A stretch of 64,000 nt of DNA from Aliiroseovarius sp. S1339. GTDB lineage: Bacteria; Pseudomonadota; Alphaproteobacteria; Rhodobacterales; Rhodobacteraceae. This document shows positions 56,351 to 64,000 of this stretch, piece after piece. The position numbers and the translations under genes were made by a program. The stretch's first letter is position 1. The number at the start of each line of letters is the position of its first letter. The stretch is taken from assembly GCF_023195695.1 (NCBI RefSeq), contig NZ_JALPQG010000008.1, positions 142,195-206,194 of the forward strand. Direction: 5' to 3'. Under the pieces are notes generated by a model, which did not search any database, was not told where the DNA came from, and saw only the letters and a program-made list of their open reading frames with translations.

Positions 56351-57319
56351 TCAAACCTTGATGTTCACGAGCATCCGCATGACGAACATGTTGGTCACAA
56401 GGAAGCCGGCGACAATCAGGCAAGCGGGAATGAAATAGGGCGTGTCACGCACCTTGTCGTAATAGTTGGGCTGCAGCAGGTTGATCCCGACCAGCGCCAG
56501 AATGGGGAATCCCGACAGGAAGTTGCCGGACCATTTCGCCTCGGCGGTGATGGCACGAACGCGGCGAAACAGTTTAAAGCGCGACCGGATCACTTTCGCC
56601 AGACCGTCAAGGATCTCGGCCAAGTTACCACCCGAGGTTTGTTGGATGATCACCGCCACCGCAAGAAACCGCATGTCCTGATTGTCCAGACGTTCCGCCA
56701 TCGTGGCAAGTGCTTCGCCCACGTCACGCCCATAGGCACTTTCATCAGCGATCAGGCCCATTTCTGTGCCCAGCGGGTCGGGCACTTCCTTGGCGACAAT
56801 CTGTACGGCGGACGAAAACGGGTGGCCAACACGCAAGCTGCGGACCATCAGTTCAACCGCGTCGGGCAGTTGCTCTTCGATCATGGACGAGCGTTTTTTG
56901 GCCTTGTTGTTAACCCAGATATAGACCCCGCCGACGCCCATCACGACAGCGATCCCGGCACGCACGGGCAGCGACGCGGCGGTGGCAACGCCCAACCCGA
57001 CAAAGGCGAAGACGGACAAAAGCACCATGATCAGCACAAGCTGGCCCGGCGTGAAGGCGATGGCCGCTTTCTGCGCCTTGGTGGCGAGCAGTGAATAGAA
57101 CGGAATACCCTGTGCCTTGACGTGCTGGCCCATCTCCTTGCGAAGTTTTTCCAACACCTCTTCGCGCGCAGCCCCTTTTTCAAGCATGTCGAGGCGGCGA
57201 TTGATGCGGTTGTTCAGGCTGATAGATTTGCCAAAAACGGTCAGATAGATGCCTTCGACCAGCAGCAACACGGCCAGAAAGATCAGACCATAAAGGATTG
57301 GTTCGATTGAAATGGTCAT
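56351..57319 (-). CDS. tadB: Tad pilus inner-membrane platform protein TadB
   Basis: 322 residues with an N-terminal helix (LYGLIFLAVLLLVEGIYLTVF), a paired-helix region (QLVLIMVLLSVFAFVGLGVATAASLPVRAGIAVVMGVGGVYIWV), a T2SSF domain (LPDAVELMVRSLRVGHPFSSAVQIVAKEVPDPLGTEMGL) and C-terminal helices. It is two bases from cpaF, so cotranslation is likely. Confidence 0.95.
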   Translation of the reverse strand: MTISIEPILYGLIFLAVLLLVEGIYLTVFGKSISLNNRINRRLDMLEKGAAREEVLEKLRKEMGQHVKAQGIPFYSLLATKAQKAAIAFTPGQLVLIMVLLSVFAFVGLGVATAASLPVRAGIAVVMGVGGVYIWVNNKAKKRSSMIEEQLPDAVELMVRSLRVGHPFSSAVQIVAKEVPDPLGTEMGLIADESAYGRDVGEALATMAERLDNQDMRFLAVAVIIQQTSGGNLAEILDGLAKVIRSRFKLFRRVRAITAEAKWSGNFLSGFPILALVGINLLQPNYYDKVRDTPYFIPACLIVAGFLVTNMFVMRMLVNIKV

Positions 57320-57321
57320 TG

Positions 57322-58797
57322 TCAGTCGCTCCAGGGTTCATAGATGGATGCGGGCAGGTCGTAGCCCCACTGGCGGAACCGGTCGGAATAGTGTGACCGC
57401 ACGCCGGTCGCATTGAAGCGTCCGATGATCTTGCCATCGGGCGCAAGGCCCAGACGTTCATAGCGGAACACCTCTTGCATCGAGATGACGTCGCCTTCCA
57501 TACCGGTGATTTCGGTGATCGAAACCATACGGCGCGACCCATCCTGAAGGCGGCTGGCCTGCACAATCAGGTTCACAGCCGACGCAATCTGGCTGCGCAC
57601 CGCCTTGATCGGCATTTCGATCCCGGCCATGGCGATCATGTTCTCCAGACGTGACACAGCATCGCGCGCCGAGTTGGCGTGGATCGTCGTCATCGACCCG
57701 TCGTGGCCGGTGTTCATAGCCTGCAGCATGTCGATAACTTCTTCGCCGCGCGTCTCGCCGACGATGATGCGATCCGGACGCATCCGCAGGGCGTTTTTCA
57801 GACAATCCCGCTGGGACACGGCACCCTTGCCTTCAACATTGGCAGGTCGGCTTTCCATCCGCCCAACATGGGTCTGTTGCAATTGAAGTTCCGCCGTATC
57901 CTCGATCGTCAGAATGCGTTCTGAGTTGTCGATGAAGGACGACAGAGCATTCAGCGAGGTCGTTTTACCAGAACCGGTCCCGCCCGAAACGATGACATTT
58001 AGGCGTGTTGCCACAGCGGCCTGCAAAAAGGCGGCCATTTCTTCTGAAAACGCGCCAAAGCTGACCAACTCGTCAATGCCAAGCTTGTCTTTCTTGAATT
58101 TCCGGATCGACACCAGCGAGCCATCCACCGCAATTGGCGGCACCATCGCGTTGAAACGCGAGCCATCAGCCAGACGGGCGTCAACATGGGGGTTTGATTC
58201 GTCGACGCGACGACCCACAGCCGACACGATCTTGTCGATGATGCGCAGAAGGTGGCGTTCGTCTTTGAACCTGACATCGGTCAGTTGAAGCTTACCCGCA
58301 CGTTCCACAAACACCTGCTGGGGACCGTTTACAAGAATATCGTTGACCGTGTCATCCTGCAAAAGAGGTTCAAGCGGGCCAAGCCCCCTGACTTCGTCAT
58401 ACAGTTCTTGGTTCAGCAGCAGACGTTCATCGCGGGTCAGAACCACGTCGCGCGTGCTCAGAAATTCCGATGTGATATCAGTGATTTCCGCACGAAGGTC
58501 CTTTTCGGCAGCGCTTTCCAGCGCGCCAAGGTTAAGGTTGTCCAACAGCTCTTTATGAAGCTCGGTTTTGATGTCACCCAGACGTTCCTTGCGCTTGCGT
58601 TCCTTGTCCGCCTGCGGCGCCGGCGCGTCTTGCTCGGACGCTTGACGCAGCGATACTGGCGCGCGTGCGGCAGCGGCCGTGTCTGACGTCGCTTCACGCG
58701 GGGCAGGGGCGGCAGTGTTTGCGCGCCCACCCTCAACTGCTTTCAGTTCGGGCGCTGCATTCGCCGATTTTGTTGGCTTCTTATAGCGGGAAAACAT
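57322..58797 (-). CDS. cpaF: Tad pilus assembly ATPase CpaF/TadA
   Basis: 491 residues. An Ala/Pro-rich N-terminal region of about 75 residues is followed by an N-terminal helical domain and the secretion ATPase with Walker [12 protein letters not shown] (about 270), Asp box EDTAELQLQ (about 298), Walker B ... [14 protein letters not shown] (about 335) and His box [17 protein letters not shown] (about 356). It powers both extension and retraction of Flp pili in studied systems. Confidence 0.97.
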   Translation of the reverse strand: MFSRYKKPTKSANAAPELKAVEGGRANTAAPAPREATSDTAAAARAPVSLRQASEQDAPAPQADKERKRKERLGDIKTELHKELLDNLNLGALESAAEKDLRAEITDITSEFLSTRDVVLTRDERLLLNQELYDEVRGLGPLEPLLQDDTVNDILVNGPQQVFVERAGKLQLTDVRFKDERHLLRIIDKIVSAVGRRVDESNPHVDARLADGSRFNAMVPPIAVDGSLVSIRKFKKDKLGIDELVSFGAFSEEMAAFLQAAVATRLNVIVSGGTGSGKTTSLNALSSFIDNSERILTIEDTAELQLQQTHVGRMESRPANVEGKGAVSQRDCLKNALRMRPDRIIVGETRGEEVIDMLQAMNTGHDGSMTTIHANSARDAVSRLENMIAMAGIEMPIKAVRSQIASAVNLIVQASRLQDGSRRMVSITEITGMEGDVISMQEVFRYERLGLAPDGKIIGRFNATGVRSHYSDRFRQWGYDLPASIYEPWSD

Positions 58798-58810
58798 AGC
58801 GCCTCCGGGA

Positions 58811-60082
58811 TCAGTTGGCTGTGGCTTCGGCCTGATTCAGGTCATGAACAGACTTCGCCAGTTTCTGGATTTCTTTACGCAGCGGGTTCTTCGCGGCGGC
58901 GCTGGACAGGGGCATGCCGTGATCGCAAGCTTGCGTCACCGGTTTGCCGCCGTCAGGCAGATGCAGCTCGATCGAGATATCAAGGCTTTCCGCCAGACGT
59001 TTTGCCCGCGATTTGCCCGACATATCGGTAAACTTCGGTGCGCGATTCAGCACATAACGCAGTTTCTCAACCGGCAGTTCTTCCGACTTCAACGCTTTGA
59101 TCATCCGAAGCGCGTTTTGCGCCGAGCGCAGATCAAGTTCCAGCGTCGCGAAATACACATGCGCGGCGTGCAGAACGGTTTCCGTCCATTGTACAACTGT
59201 GTTCGGCATGTCGATGACGACGTAATCGAAATTACGGCGGGCCATTTCGACAATCCGTTCAATATCTTCCGCAGTCACAATGTCCAACGGCAACATGTCC
59301 GGCGGTGCGGTCAGAACGTGCAAGTCGTCGTCAAACGTCACCAGCGCTTGGGAAAAAATCTCGTGATCCATGACTTCGGTATCGGACAGCAGCTCATAAA
59401 CTGCATCACGGCGCGGCAGATCCAGATAAGTGGCGACCGAGCCGAATTGAAGGCCGAAATCCAACAGGCAGACACGCGGCGGCGTCTTGGTTTCTTTCTT
59501 TTTCTTGGTCCGGTCCATCTGGCTGAGTTCCCAAGCCAGGTTCACCGCAAGGGTCGTCGCACCTGTGCCACCCGCCATCGGGTGCACCGCCAAAATAACA
59601 GCCTCGCGGTCGTCGTCAGCTTTCAGCGGGGTGGATTGTGCGTTTGCGTCCGGCAGGACAGGCGCTTCGGGTTCGGGCGCGCGCAGCCGTTCGATCGCGT
59701 CATGCAACGCACCTTCGGGCAGGGGGTAGGGGACAAATTCTTCTGCACCCATCTTCAGGAGTTGGTGCAGCGCAATCGGGCTGACCTCTTCCGCGATCAC
59801 GATGACCTTAATACCTTTTTCGCCTGCGGCCCGGATAACGCCGGCCACTTTCGAAAGATCGGCTTCATCCTGATCGTCCATCGCAATCGCGACGAACTCC
59901 AGCGCGTCGGCGTCCGGTTGGACAAAGAAGGCAAGCGCGTCTTCTATCGACAAATCACCCCAAGCTTCACCAAGCTCGGCTTCCATATCCTCGATCAGCA
60001 GATCGAAGTTCTGAACATCCCGCGCGATCGTGCAAGCTACGATCGGTTCGGGGTCAGCGTGTAGCGCAACACTGCTACTCAT
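58811..60082 (-). CDS. cpaE: Tad pilus polar localisation protein CpaE/TadZ
   Basis: 423 residues. An N-terminal receiver-like domain (about 10-135) precedes a MinD/ParA-like domain. The deviant Walker A reads MAGGTGATT (169-177): both the signature lysine (A170) and the Walker lysine (A175) are alanine, so classical ATPase activity is doubtful, as in other TadZ proteins. LLDFGLQFGSVATYLDL and VIDMPNTVVQWTETVLHAAH are the later MinD-like motifs. CpaE sets the site of pilus assembly. GGAGG precedes the ATG by ten bases. Confidence 0.94.
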   Translation of the reverse strand: MSSSVALHADPEPIVACTIARDVQNFDLLIEDMEAELGEAWGDLSIEDALAFFVQPDADALEFVAIAMDDQDEADLSKVAGVIRAAGEKGIKVIVIAEEVSPIALHQLLKMGAEEFVPYPLPEGALHDAIERLRAPEPEAPVLPDANAQSTPLKADDDREAVILAVHPMAGGTGATTLAVNLAWELSQMDRTKKKKETKTPPRVCLLDFGLQFGSVATYLDLPRRDAVYELLSDTEVMDHEIFSQALVTFDDDLHVLTAPPDMLPLDIVTAEDIERIVEMARRNFDYVVIDMPNTVVQWTETVLHAAHVYFATLELDLRSAQNALRMIKALKSEELPVEKLRYVLNRAPKFTDMSGKSRAKRLAESLDISIELHLPDGGKPVTQACDHGMPLSSAAAKNPLRKEIQKLAKSVHDLNQAEATAN

Positions 60083-60497
60083 CGTAAAAATCCCTCCAGT
60101 TAGAGCCCGCTCCCAGGCGTTCTGCCATCGGTCCTTTGCCCTTCAAGGCGTGCGCGAGTCGGATGTCGCACGCGGACTGCTCCCAATAGCTCAAAGAAAT
60201 GCCAGTAAATCTGGGCAACATTGCGGCTGAAACGGCCAAATTATTCGTTCATTTGGGACGATCCCCGGTGAAACAGAGCGTCTGTTTCCTAAGAGGGAAC
60301 GGCGAATATGTTCACCTTATGCGGGATTTCGCGTCCCAACCCCGCAAGGAAACCTCATGAAAACAATGAAGTCCAAGGGAAAGCTTGCCTGCGGTGTTTG
60401 TGCTTCTCTGCCGAGATTGCGGCGAAATTGTGGCGCGTCGGGGCCTGCTTCAACAAAAAAGGCGCGACCAGATCGCGCCTTTTTTATTTTGGGTCGA
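60083..60497. other. 415-bp gene-free region splitting the Tad locus
   Basis: A terminator (60455-60485) ends the cpaB-cpaC-ompA message here, so the cpaE-to-cpaA genes need a promoter within 60083-60450 on the minus strand. It also contains an inverted repeat GAAACAGA/TCTGTTTC (60270-60277 and 60281-60288), a possible operator. A plus-strand ATG at 60357 has a fair ribosome site but leads into antisense of the OmpA gene and is not supported. Confidence 0.55.
60455..60485 (-). terminator. Intrinsic terminator after the OmpA-type gene
   Basis: On the minus strand GGCGCGA (60473-60479 complement) pairs with TCGCGCC over a five-base loop, and the stem is flanked by six As and six Ts. It lies 12 bases after the OmpA-family stop at 60498 and could work in both directions. 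Confidence 0.92.
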
Positions 60498-61175
60498 TTA
60501 GGATCCCTCGCCGATCGATCCGGCCGTCCCAGCCGAGATGATCGGAAGCGGCACCGCGCTGCCAACATATTCGCGGTACACCACTTCGGCATATTTGCCG
60601 TCCATAACCGTCGGTTTGCGGCCACCCACAAAGCCGGTGACTTCTGTCACCGTGCGACGATTGCGCATTTCAGGTGCGCGCGTCACGATCAGGGGGCGAG
60701 ATTCGCCATAGCTGACAACGGCTTCCAGTCGCGACCGGCTGATACCGCTGGCCACTAGGTAATTCACAACCACGTTGGCACGGCGCATCCCAAGGCGCTT
60801 GTTATAAGCGTTTGATCCGACCAGGTCAGTGTGACCATAGACCCGGAAGCGCAGTTCGGGGAACTGTGCGATCCAATGGGCCTGTTGGCTCAGGATTGCG
60901 CGCGCCGTGTTGTCCAGCGCGGCGCTGTTGAACGCGAAATTGACCGTGTCGGTCGATTCTTTGTTAAAGCGATTGGCCATACTTACGGCCGGGTTAATCT
61001 TGCCGGTTTGAACGCCGGCATTATAGGCCGTCGGCTGTCCAAGTCCGCCTTCGTTAAGTTGTGCGCCAGCTTCCAAGAACCACGATTTCGAGGCTACGTC
61101 CGCATTCGAGCACGCTGTCAAAAGAGCAATCACCGAGGTGGCTGCCAGCAATGGTTTGATACGTTCAATCGACAT
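60498..61175 (-). CDS. OmpA-family lipoprotein of the Tad locus
   Basis: 225 residues. Lipobox LLTAC gives a Cys at about 22. The C-terminal half is an OmpA-like peptidoglycan-binding domain (FAFNSAALDNTARAILSQQAHWIAQFPELRFRVYGHTDLVGSNAYNKRLGMRRANVVVNYLVASGI; Asp of GHTD and Arg of MRRA). It occupies the position often held by cpaD, one base after the secretin gene stop, so I infer it anchors or pilots CpaC in the outer membrane. Confidence 0.9.
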   Translation of the reverse strand: MSIERIKPLLAATSVIALLTACSNADVASKSWFLEAGAQLNEGGLGQPTAYNAGVQTGKINPAVSMANRFNKESTDTVNFAFNSAALDNTARAILSQQAHWIAQFPELRFRVYGHTDLVGSNAYNKRLGMRRANVVVNYLVASGISRSRLEAVVSYGESRPLIVTRAPEMRNRRTVTEVTGFVGGRKPTVMDGKYAEVVYREYVGSAVPLPIISAGTAGSIGEGS

Positions 61176-61176
61176 C

Positions 61177-62592
61177 TCAGTCCTCCATCACATAGCCGTA
61201 GGAACCCGAAAAGTCCTGTTGGGCCACTTCGCCAGCCGCCCCGGATTTGGGTCGGTTCGACGCTGACGTATTGCCGAACAGGAACAGTTCTTGTTCAGAG
61301 GGGGGGCGGATCCGATCGGTCGGCACCGCAAGGGCTTCGCCACGTGTCGGGGTGACAAGATGGGCTGTCACGATGATCACCAGTTCCGACTGCGCGCGTT
61401 GGTATTCGGTTGACCGGAACAGAGCGCCAAGCACCGGAATATCGCCCAACCAAGGGACCGAGGCGATATTGTCTTGGAAATCGTCTTCGATCAGGCCCGC
61501 AATTGCAAAGCTTTCACCATCCCGCATTTCGACCGTGGTCGATGTTTCGCGGCGACGGAATGCATTGATGCTGAACCCACCGTTGTTATAGCTGACAGAT
61601 TCGTCCAAGCCAGAAACAGCAGCCTTGAGCTGCAGGTTGATCACATCATCCGACAGCACCGTGGGGGTGAACGTCAGTTCGACACCGAAGGGCTTGTAAG
61701 TCACCGCAATTTCGTTGTCGCCGTTCGAAACGGGCAGGGGGTATTCGCCACCCGCAAGGAACGAGGCTTCCTGGCCGGAAAGTGCCGTCAGGTTGGGCTC
61801 TGCTAACGTGCGCACGACGCCCTTGCTTTCAAGGGCTTCCAGCAGGATGCCGACTTGAAGGCTTCCGACACCGAACCCGAACTTCATGGCCCCGTTTGCA
61901 CCGTCCACAAGCGTGGTTTGCGTCGTGTCCAGCAGAGATCCGCCTTGGCCGATGCCGCGGGCCGTTGCTGCCTGCAAGCTGTCGGGGTTCAGGCCGCCCG
62001 ACAGGGCAAGTGAACTGGACAGAGATTTACGAACCGAACGCCCCATCTCGGCAAACCGCACTTTCAGCATCACTTGCTGGGTGCCGCCGACGGTCAGCAG
62101 GTTTGAAACCCGTTCGGGCGCATAGCGTTGCGCCAGATCCAATGCGCGATCAAGGCGCTGGATCGAGCTGACCATGCCTGACAGCACGATGCCGTCATTG
62201 GCGGTGCGCACCTCGATTTGTTCGCCGGGAAGGATTTGACGCAGGCGCTCTTTAAACTCTGCGATGTCGGGTGCGACATGCACGTCGACATTGGTGATGA
62301 GCTTGCCGTCTGCACCAAGAAGCGTCAGCGTTGTGCGACCCGGTGTCTTGCCCAGCACATAAATTGTCCGATCCGATAGGGTCGAAATATCTGCAATGCC
62401 GGGGTTGGCGATGGAAAGCTCGGCGAAGGGAACGTCGCTTTCGACGACCACCGCGCGGTTCATGGGAACTTTGAGTGCGCCCGATGGCGAGCCACTCATC
62501 ACGCGCAGCGTTTCAGCGGATGATACCGCCGGTGCGCCGATCCCCAGCGTTAGACCCAATAGGGCCGCCTTGATAAAACGATCAACTGTCAT
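61177..62592 (-). CDS. cpaC: Tad pilus outer-membrane secretin CpaC/RcpA
   Basis: 471 residues. A signal peptide (FIKAALLGLTLGIGAPAVSSA) leads to the pilus N-terminal domain (MNRAVVVESDVPFAELSIANPGIADI), a BON-like segment (ERLRQILPGEQIEVRTANDGIVLSGMVSS) and the secretin domain with the final signature DDFQDNIASVPWLGDIPVLGALFRS. It forms the outer-membrane pore. The frame starts 16 codons earlier; the ATG at 62592 has AGGA four bases upstream and begins the signal peptide. Confidence 0.95.
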   Translation of the reverse strand: MTVDRFIKAALLGLTLGIGAPAVSSAETLRVMSGSPSGALKVPMNRAVVVESDVPFAELSIANPGIADISTLSDRTIYVLGKTPGRTTLTLLGADGKLITNVDVHVAPDIAEFKERLRQILPGEQIEVRTANDGIVLSGMVSSIQRLDRALDLAQRYAPERVSNLLTVGGTQQVMLKVRFAEMGRSVRKSLSSSLALSGGLNPDSLQAATARGIGQGGSLLDTTQTTLVDGANGAMKFGFGVGSLQVGILLEALESKGVVRTLAEPNLTALSGQEASFLAGGEYPLPVSNGDNEIAVTYKPFGVELTFTPTVLSDDVINLQLKAAVSGLDESVSYNNGGFSINAFRRRETSTTVEMRDGESFAIAGLIEDDFQDNIASVPWLGDIPVLGALFRSTEYQRAQSELVIIVTAHLVTPTRGEALAVPTDRIRPPSEQELFLFGNTSASNRPKSGAAGEVAQQDFSGSYGYVMED

Positions 62593-62808
62593 GTGATCCT
62601 GCCTCTCTGACCACGCCTCGATAAGGTGGGTGTTACCCACTTGACTGCTCCGGGTCTTGTGCCCGGTTTTGGGTCATTCATGCCCAATTGCGTTGCAGCC
62701 TGCGTCAGAAATCGAAAAAATGCAATAATCAATACCTTGGTCGGTCTGCTTCATGTGGATAAGTAGCAACAGTCCAAGGCAGAGGACCTATTCCCAAGGG
62801 CGATACCG

Positions 62809-63645
62809 TCACTCGGGGCAGGCGATCTGGGTCTCGATGATCTCGCCACCGCGGCGTGTTCGGACGGTGCAGACCTCTTCGCGTGGTCCGACGATCTCGC
62901 CCATAATCTCGCCCTGACCAACCTCGACGTCAGAGGTGATCGACTTGTCTTGCGTGCCGACCAGCGCCAGGGACAGACGTCCGCTGGATTGCGCCTGTGC
63001 AAGGGCTGCAACCTGCCGGGGGGTCACTTCAACAGTGATTGTCCGCGCGATTGTTGGCCCTGTGCGGTCAGTGTCGGCAATCTGGTCAACCGCGATAATA
63101 TGAACATTGGCGAGGATCAGTTTGGTAACGGCCTGCCCCTCTCCCAATTCATCGACGCCGCGGCCTGACCAATAAATGTCGATTCGGTCTTCAGGGCGCA
63201 GAAAGCCGGACACGCCCGAGTTGACATCAACACTGATTGCAAAAGCGCGCATCCCATCCGCAAGACGCGACGAGACGCCGGCATCCGCGCCGGGCCTGGT
63301 CACTTTGACTTGAAGCAGGGCTTCGTCCTTCTCCATCGCGCGCAGGACGGTGCGGAATTTCTTTTCGCCGTCCGGAAAAATATCTTCGATGGTTGAGAAT
63401 GTGCCTTCGGGAATAGCATTTTCCGGCCATTTGACCGCCCGGATGTCTTCTGCCGTAAGTTGCTGGCCATAGCGCAATGCGCTGTTCACGACAAACACAT
63501 CGACGGTCGGAACAATGTTTGCACGCGCTGCACGTTCTGCATCAAGCTGAGTTTGAAACGCACCGATATAGTCCTTGGCAAGATAGACCGCAAAGCCCGC
63601 CAGGCCGACGCCTATGATCAGAACCAGTCCGAAGAGCAAACGCAT
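62809..63645 (-). CDS. cpaB: Tad pilus assembly protein CpaB/RcpC
   Basis: 278 residues. The N-terminal membrane helix (LLFGLVLIIGVGLAGFAVYLAKDYIGAF) is followed by a SAF-like domain (NIVPTVDVFVVNSALRYGQQLTAEDIRAVKWPENAIPEGTF) and the CpaB/RcpC core (GVSSRLADGMRAFAISVDVNSGVSGFLRPEDRIDIYW). It is periplasmic and works with the CpaC secretin. A 216-base gap, without a gene, lies between it and cpaC; another 238 bases separate it from flp. Confidence 0.95.
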   Translation of the reverse strand: MRLLFGLVLIIGVGLAGFAVYLAKDYIGAFQTQLDAERAARANIVPTVDVFVVNSALRYGQQLTAEDIRAVKWPENAIPEGTFSTIEDIFPDGEKKFRTVLRAMEKDEALLQVKVTRPGADAGVSSRLADGMRAFAISVDVNSGVSGFLRPEDRIDIYWSGRGVDELGEGQAVTKLILANVHIIAVDQIADTDRTGPTIARTITVEVTPRQVAALAQAQSSGRLSLALVGTQDKSITSDVEVGQGEIMGEIVGPREEVCTVRTRRGGEIIETQIACPE

Positions 63646-63829
63646 TTAAGTTCCTTTCCCACAACAAGATACCAACGGCATCACTCACCACCTACCTCGT
63701 CCATATGTCAATTCGAATTGAGGCAATTTGAAGCGTAAAGCATGAATTTAAGGTGAATTTCACAGGAAACAGCAACAATTTCCAGTAACATTCAAAAAGT
63801 TATTTATTAGCGCATACCGGCGCCAAGAA

Positions 63830-63856
63830 AAAACCGCGCCACAATGGCGCGGTTTT
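63830..63856 (-). terminator. Intrinsic terminator after flp
   Basis: AAAACCGCGCCA (63830-63841) and TGGCGCGGTTTT (63845-63856) form a 12-bp stem with a three-base loop. On the minus strand the stem is followed by further Ts. It starts 28 bases after the pilin stop and separates flp from cpaB, so abundant pilin message and rarer assembly messages are expected. Confidence 0.9.
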
Positions 63857-63883
63857 CCTAAATATAGACAATCAAATGATCGC

Positions 63884-64000
63884 TTAGTGGCTCATGATTT
63901 CCATTGCCGACAGCGACGATGAGATTTTGCCGGCCAGCGACGTGGTGCCGCCCGAGACCGAAGTCAGAACTGCGATGCCGAGGCCCACGATGGCTGCGGT
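63884..64000 (-). CDS. flp: Flp/Fap-type pilin, C-terminal part
   Basis: The last 38 codons of a minus-strand gene are in the window, ending with TAA at 63886-63884. They encode the end of the hydrophobic helix of Flp pilins (TAAIVGLGIAVLTSVSGGTT) and a short tail ending in MEIMSH. The processing site and N terminus lie beyond 64000. Position immediately upstream of cpaB in a Tad locus supports the call. Confidence 0.85.
   Translation of the reverse strand, partial: TAAIVGLGIAVLTSVSGGTTSLAGKISSSLSAMEIMSH

Noticed and set aside
58844..60064. 406-residue open frame antisense to cpaE
   Set aside because: Mirrors the cpaE gene in length and ends; no family resemblance. CpaE on the other strand has clear motifs.
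60357..60758. 133-residue plus-strand frame after a fair ribosome site (AAGGA, six bases before ATG)
   Set aside because: It runs through the terminator at 60455-60485 and then antisense through the OmpA gene; the protein has no recognisable features. A short leader peptide cannot be excluded.
1..64000. Mobile element, CRISPR array, tRNA or rRNA gene
   Set aside because: I looked for transposase or integrase motifs, regularly spaced repeats, terminal repeats and cloverleaf patterns by eye and saw none. A tRNA scan would be needed to exclude a missed tRNA in the larger gaps.

Overview
The window is a continuous stretch of bacterial chromosome. GC content is high, genes are dense, and many neighbours overlap by 1 or 4 bases. 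Gene content and order point to an alphaproteobacterium of the Rhodobacterales (roseobacter group). The pointers are ruvCAB running into ybgC-tolQRAB-pal-cpoB-tilS-ftsH, fhs-folD, hflK-hflC with a DUF2065 gene, a Hint-domain protein, DUF1127, and a cpa/tad pilus locus with a TadZ-type CpaE. This placement is an inference from protein families and synteny; I could not run a search. I see no insertion sequence, prophage, CRISPR array, tRNA or rRNA gene.

Layout. 1-7.4 kb: the 3' end of a LysR regulator, a DegT-family aminotransferase, and a minus-strand operon with a polar amino-acid ABC transporter (ATPase, binding protein, two permeases) followed by a class I glutamine amidotransferase and a glutamine-synthetase-family enzyme. 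An intrinsic terminator sits between the binding-protein gene and the permeases, and a palindrome sits just upstream of the enzyme pair. 7.7-13.3 kb: TerB-like protein, DUF1330, an exported protein, pyrG, secG, purA and DUF2842. 13.4-20.5 kb: a large acidic protein of unknown function, thiamine diphosphokinase, sdaA, a DUF454 protein, rpiA and gor. 20.7-26 kb: hflK-hflC-DUF2065, a fatty-acid desaturase, a DegP-type protease behind an EcfG-like promoter, and a DUF1127 protein.

26.4-39.5 kb is one long plus-strand run: ruvC-ruvA-ruvB, an unknown gene, thpR, ybgC-tolQ-tolR-tolA, a cutC homologue inserted with 4-base overlaps on both sides, tolB, pal, cpoB, tilS and ftsH, closed by a strong terminator. 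It joins Holliday-junction processing, the Tol-Pal envelope complex, tRNA-Ile lysidine synthesis and membrane protein quality control. 39.7-45.5 kb: an EamA exporter, a MOSC protein, fhs and folD (one-carbon metabolism), and a Hint-domain protein. 45.5-50 kb (minus): crotonase, PaaI thioesterase, and the PdeM nuclease/Lhr-like helicase pair of the 'ligase-associated' DNA-repair module, here without a ligase next to it.

50.1-64 kb: a MoxR-like AAA+ ATPase of unknown role, a divergent GT-C-like membrane protein, and a Tad (Flp) pilus locus. The Tad locus reads on the minus strand from a flp pilin cut by the window end through cpaB, cpaC, an OmpA-type lipoprotein, a terminator, then cpaE, cpaF, tadB, tadC, two TPR lipoproteins and the prepilin peptidase cpaA. 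Minor pilins (tadE/F/G) and cpaD are not in the window.

Nothing here is an obviously new defence or mobile system. The best leads are the acidic protein at 13.4-15.4 kb, the orphan AAA+ ATPase beside the Tad locus, the Hint protein, the unknown gene inside the ruv-tol run, the large palindrome between pyrG and secG, and several regulatory sites visible in the sequence.
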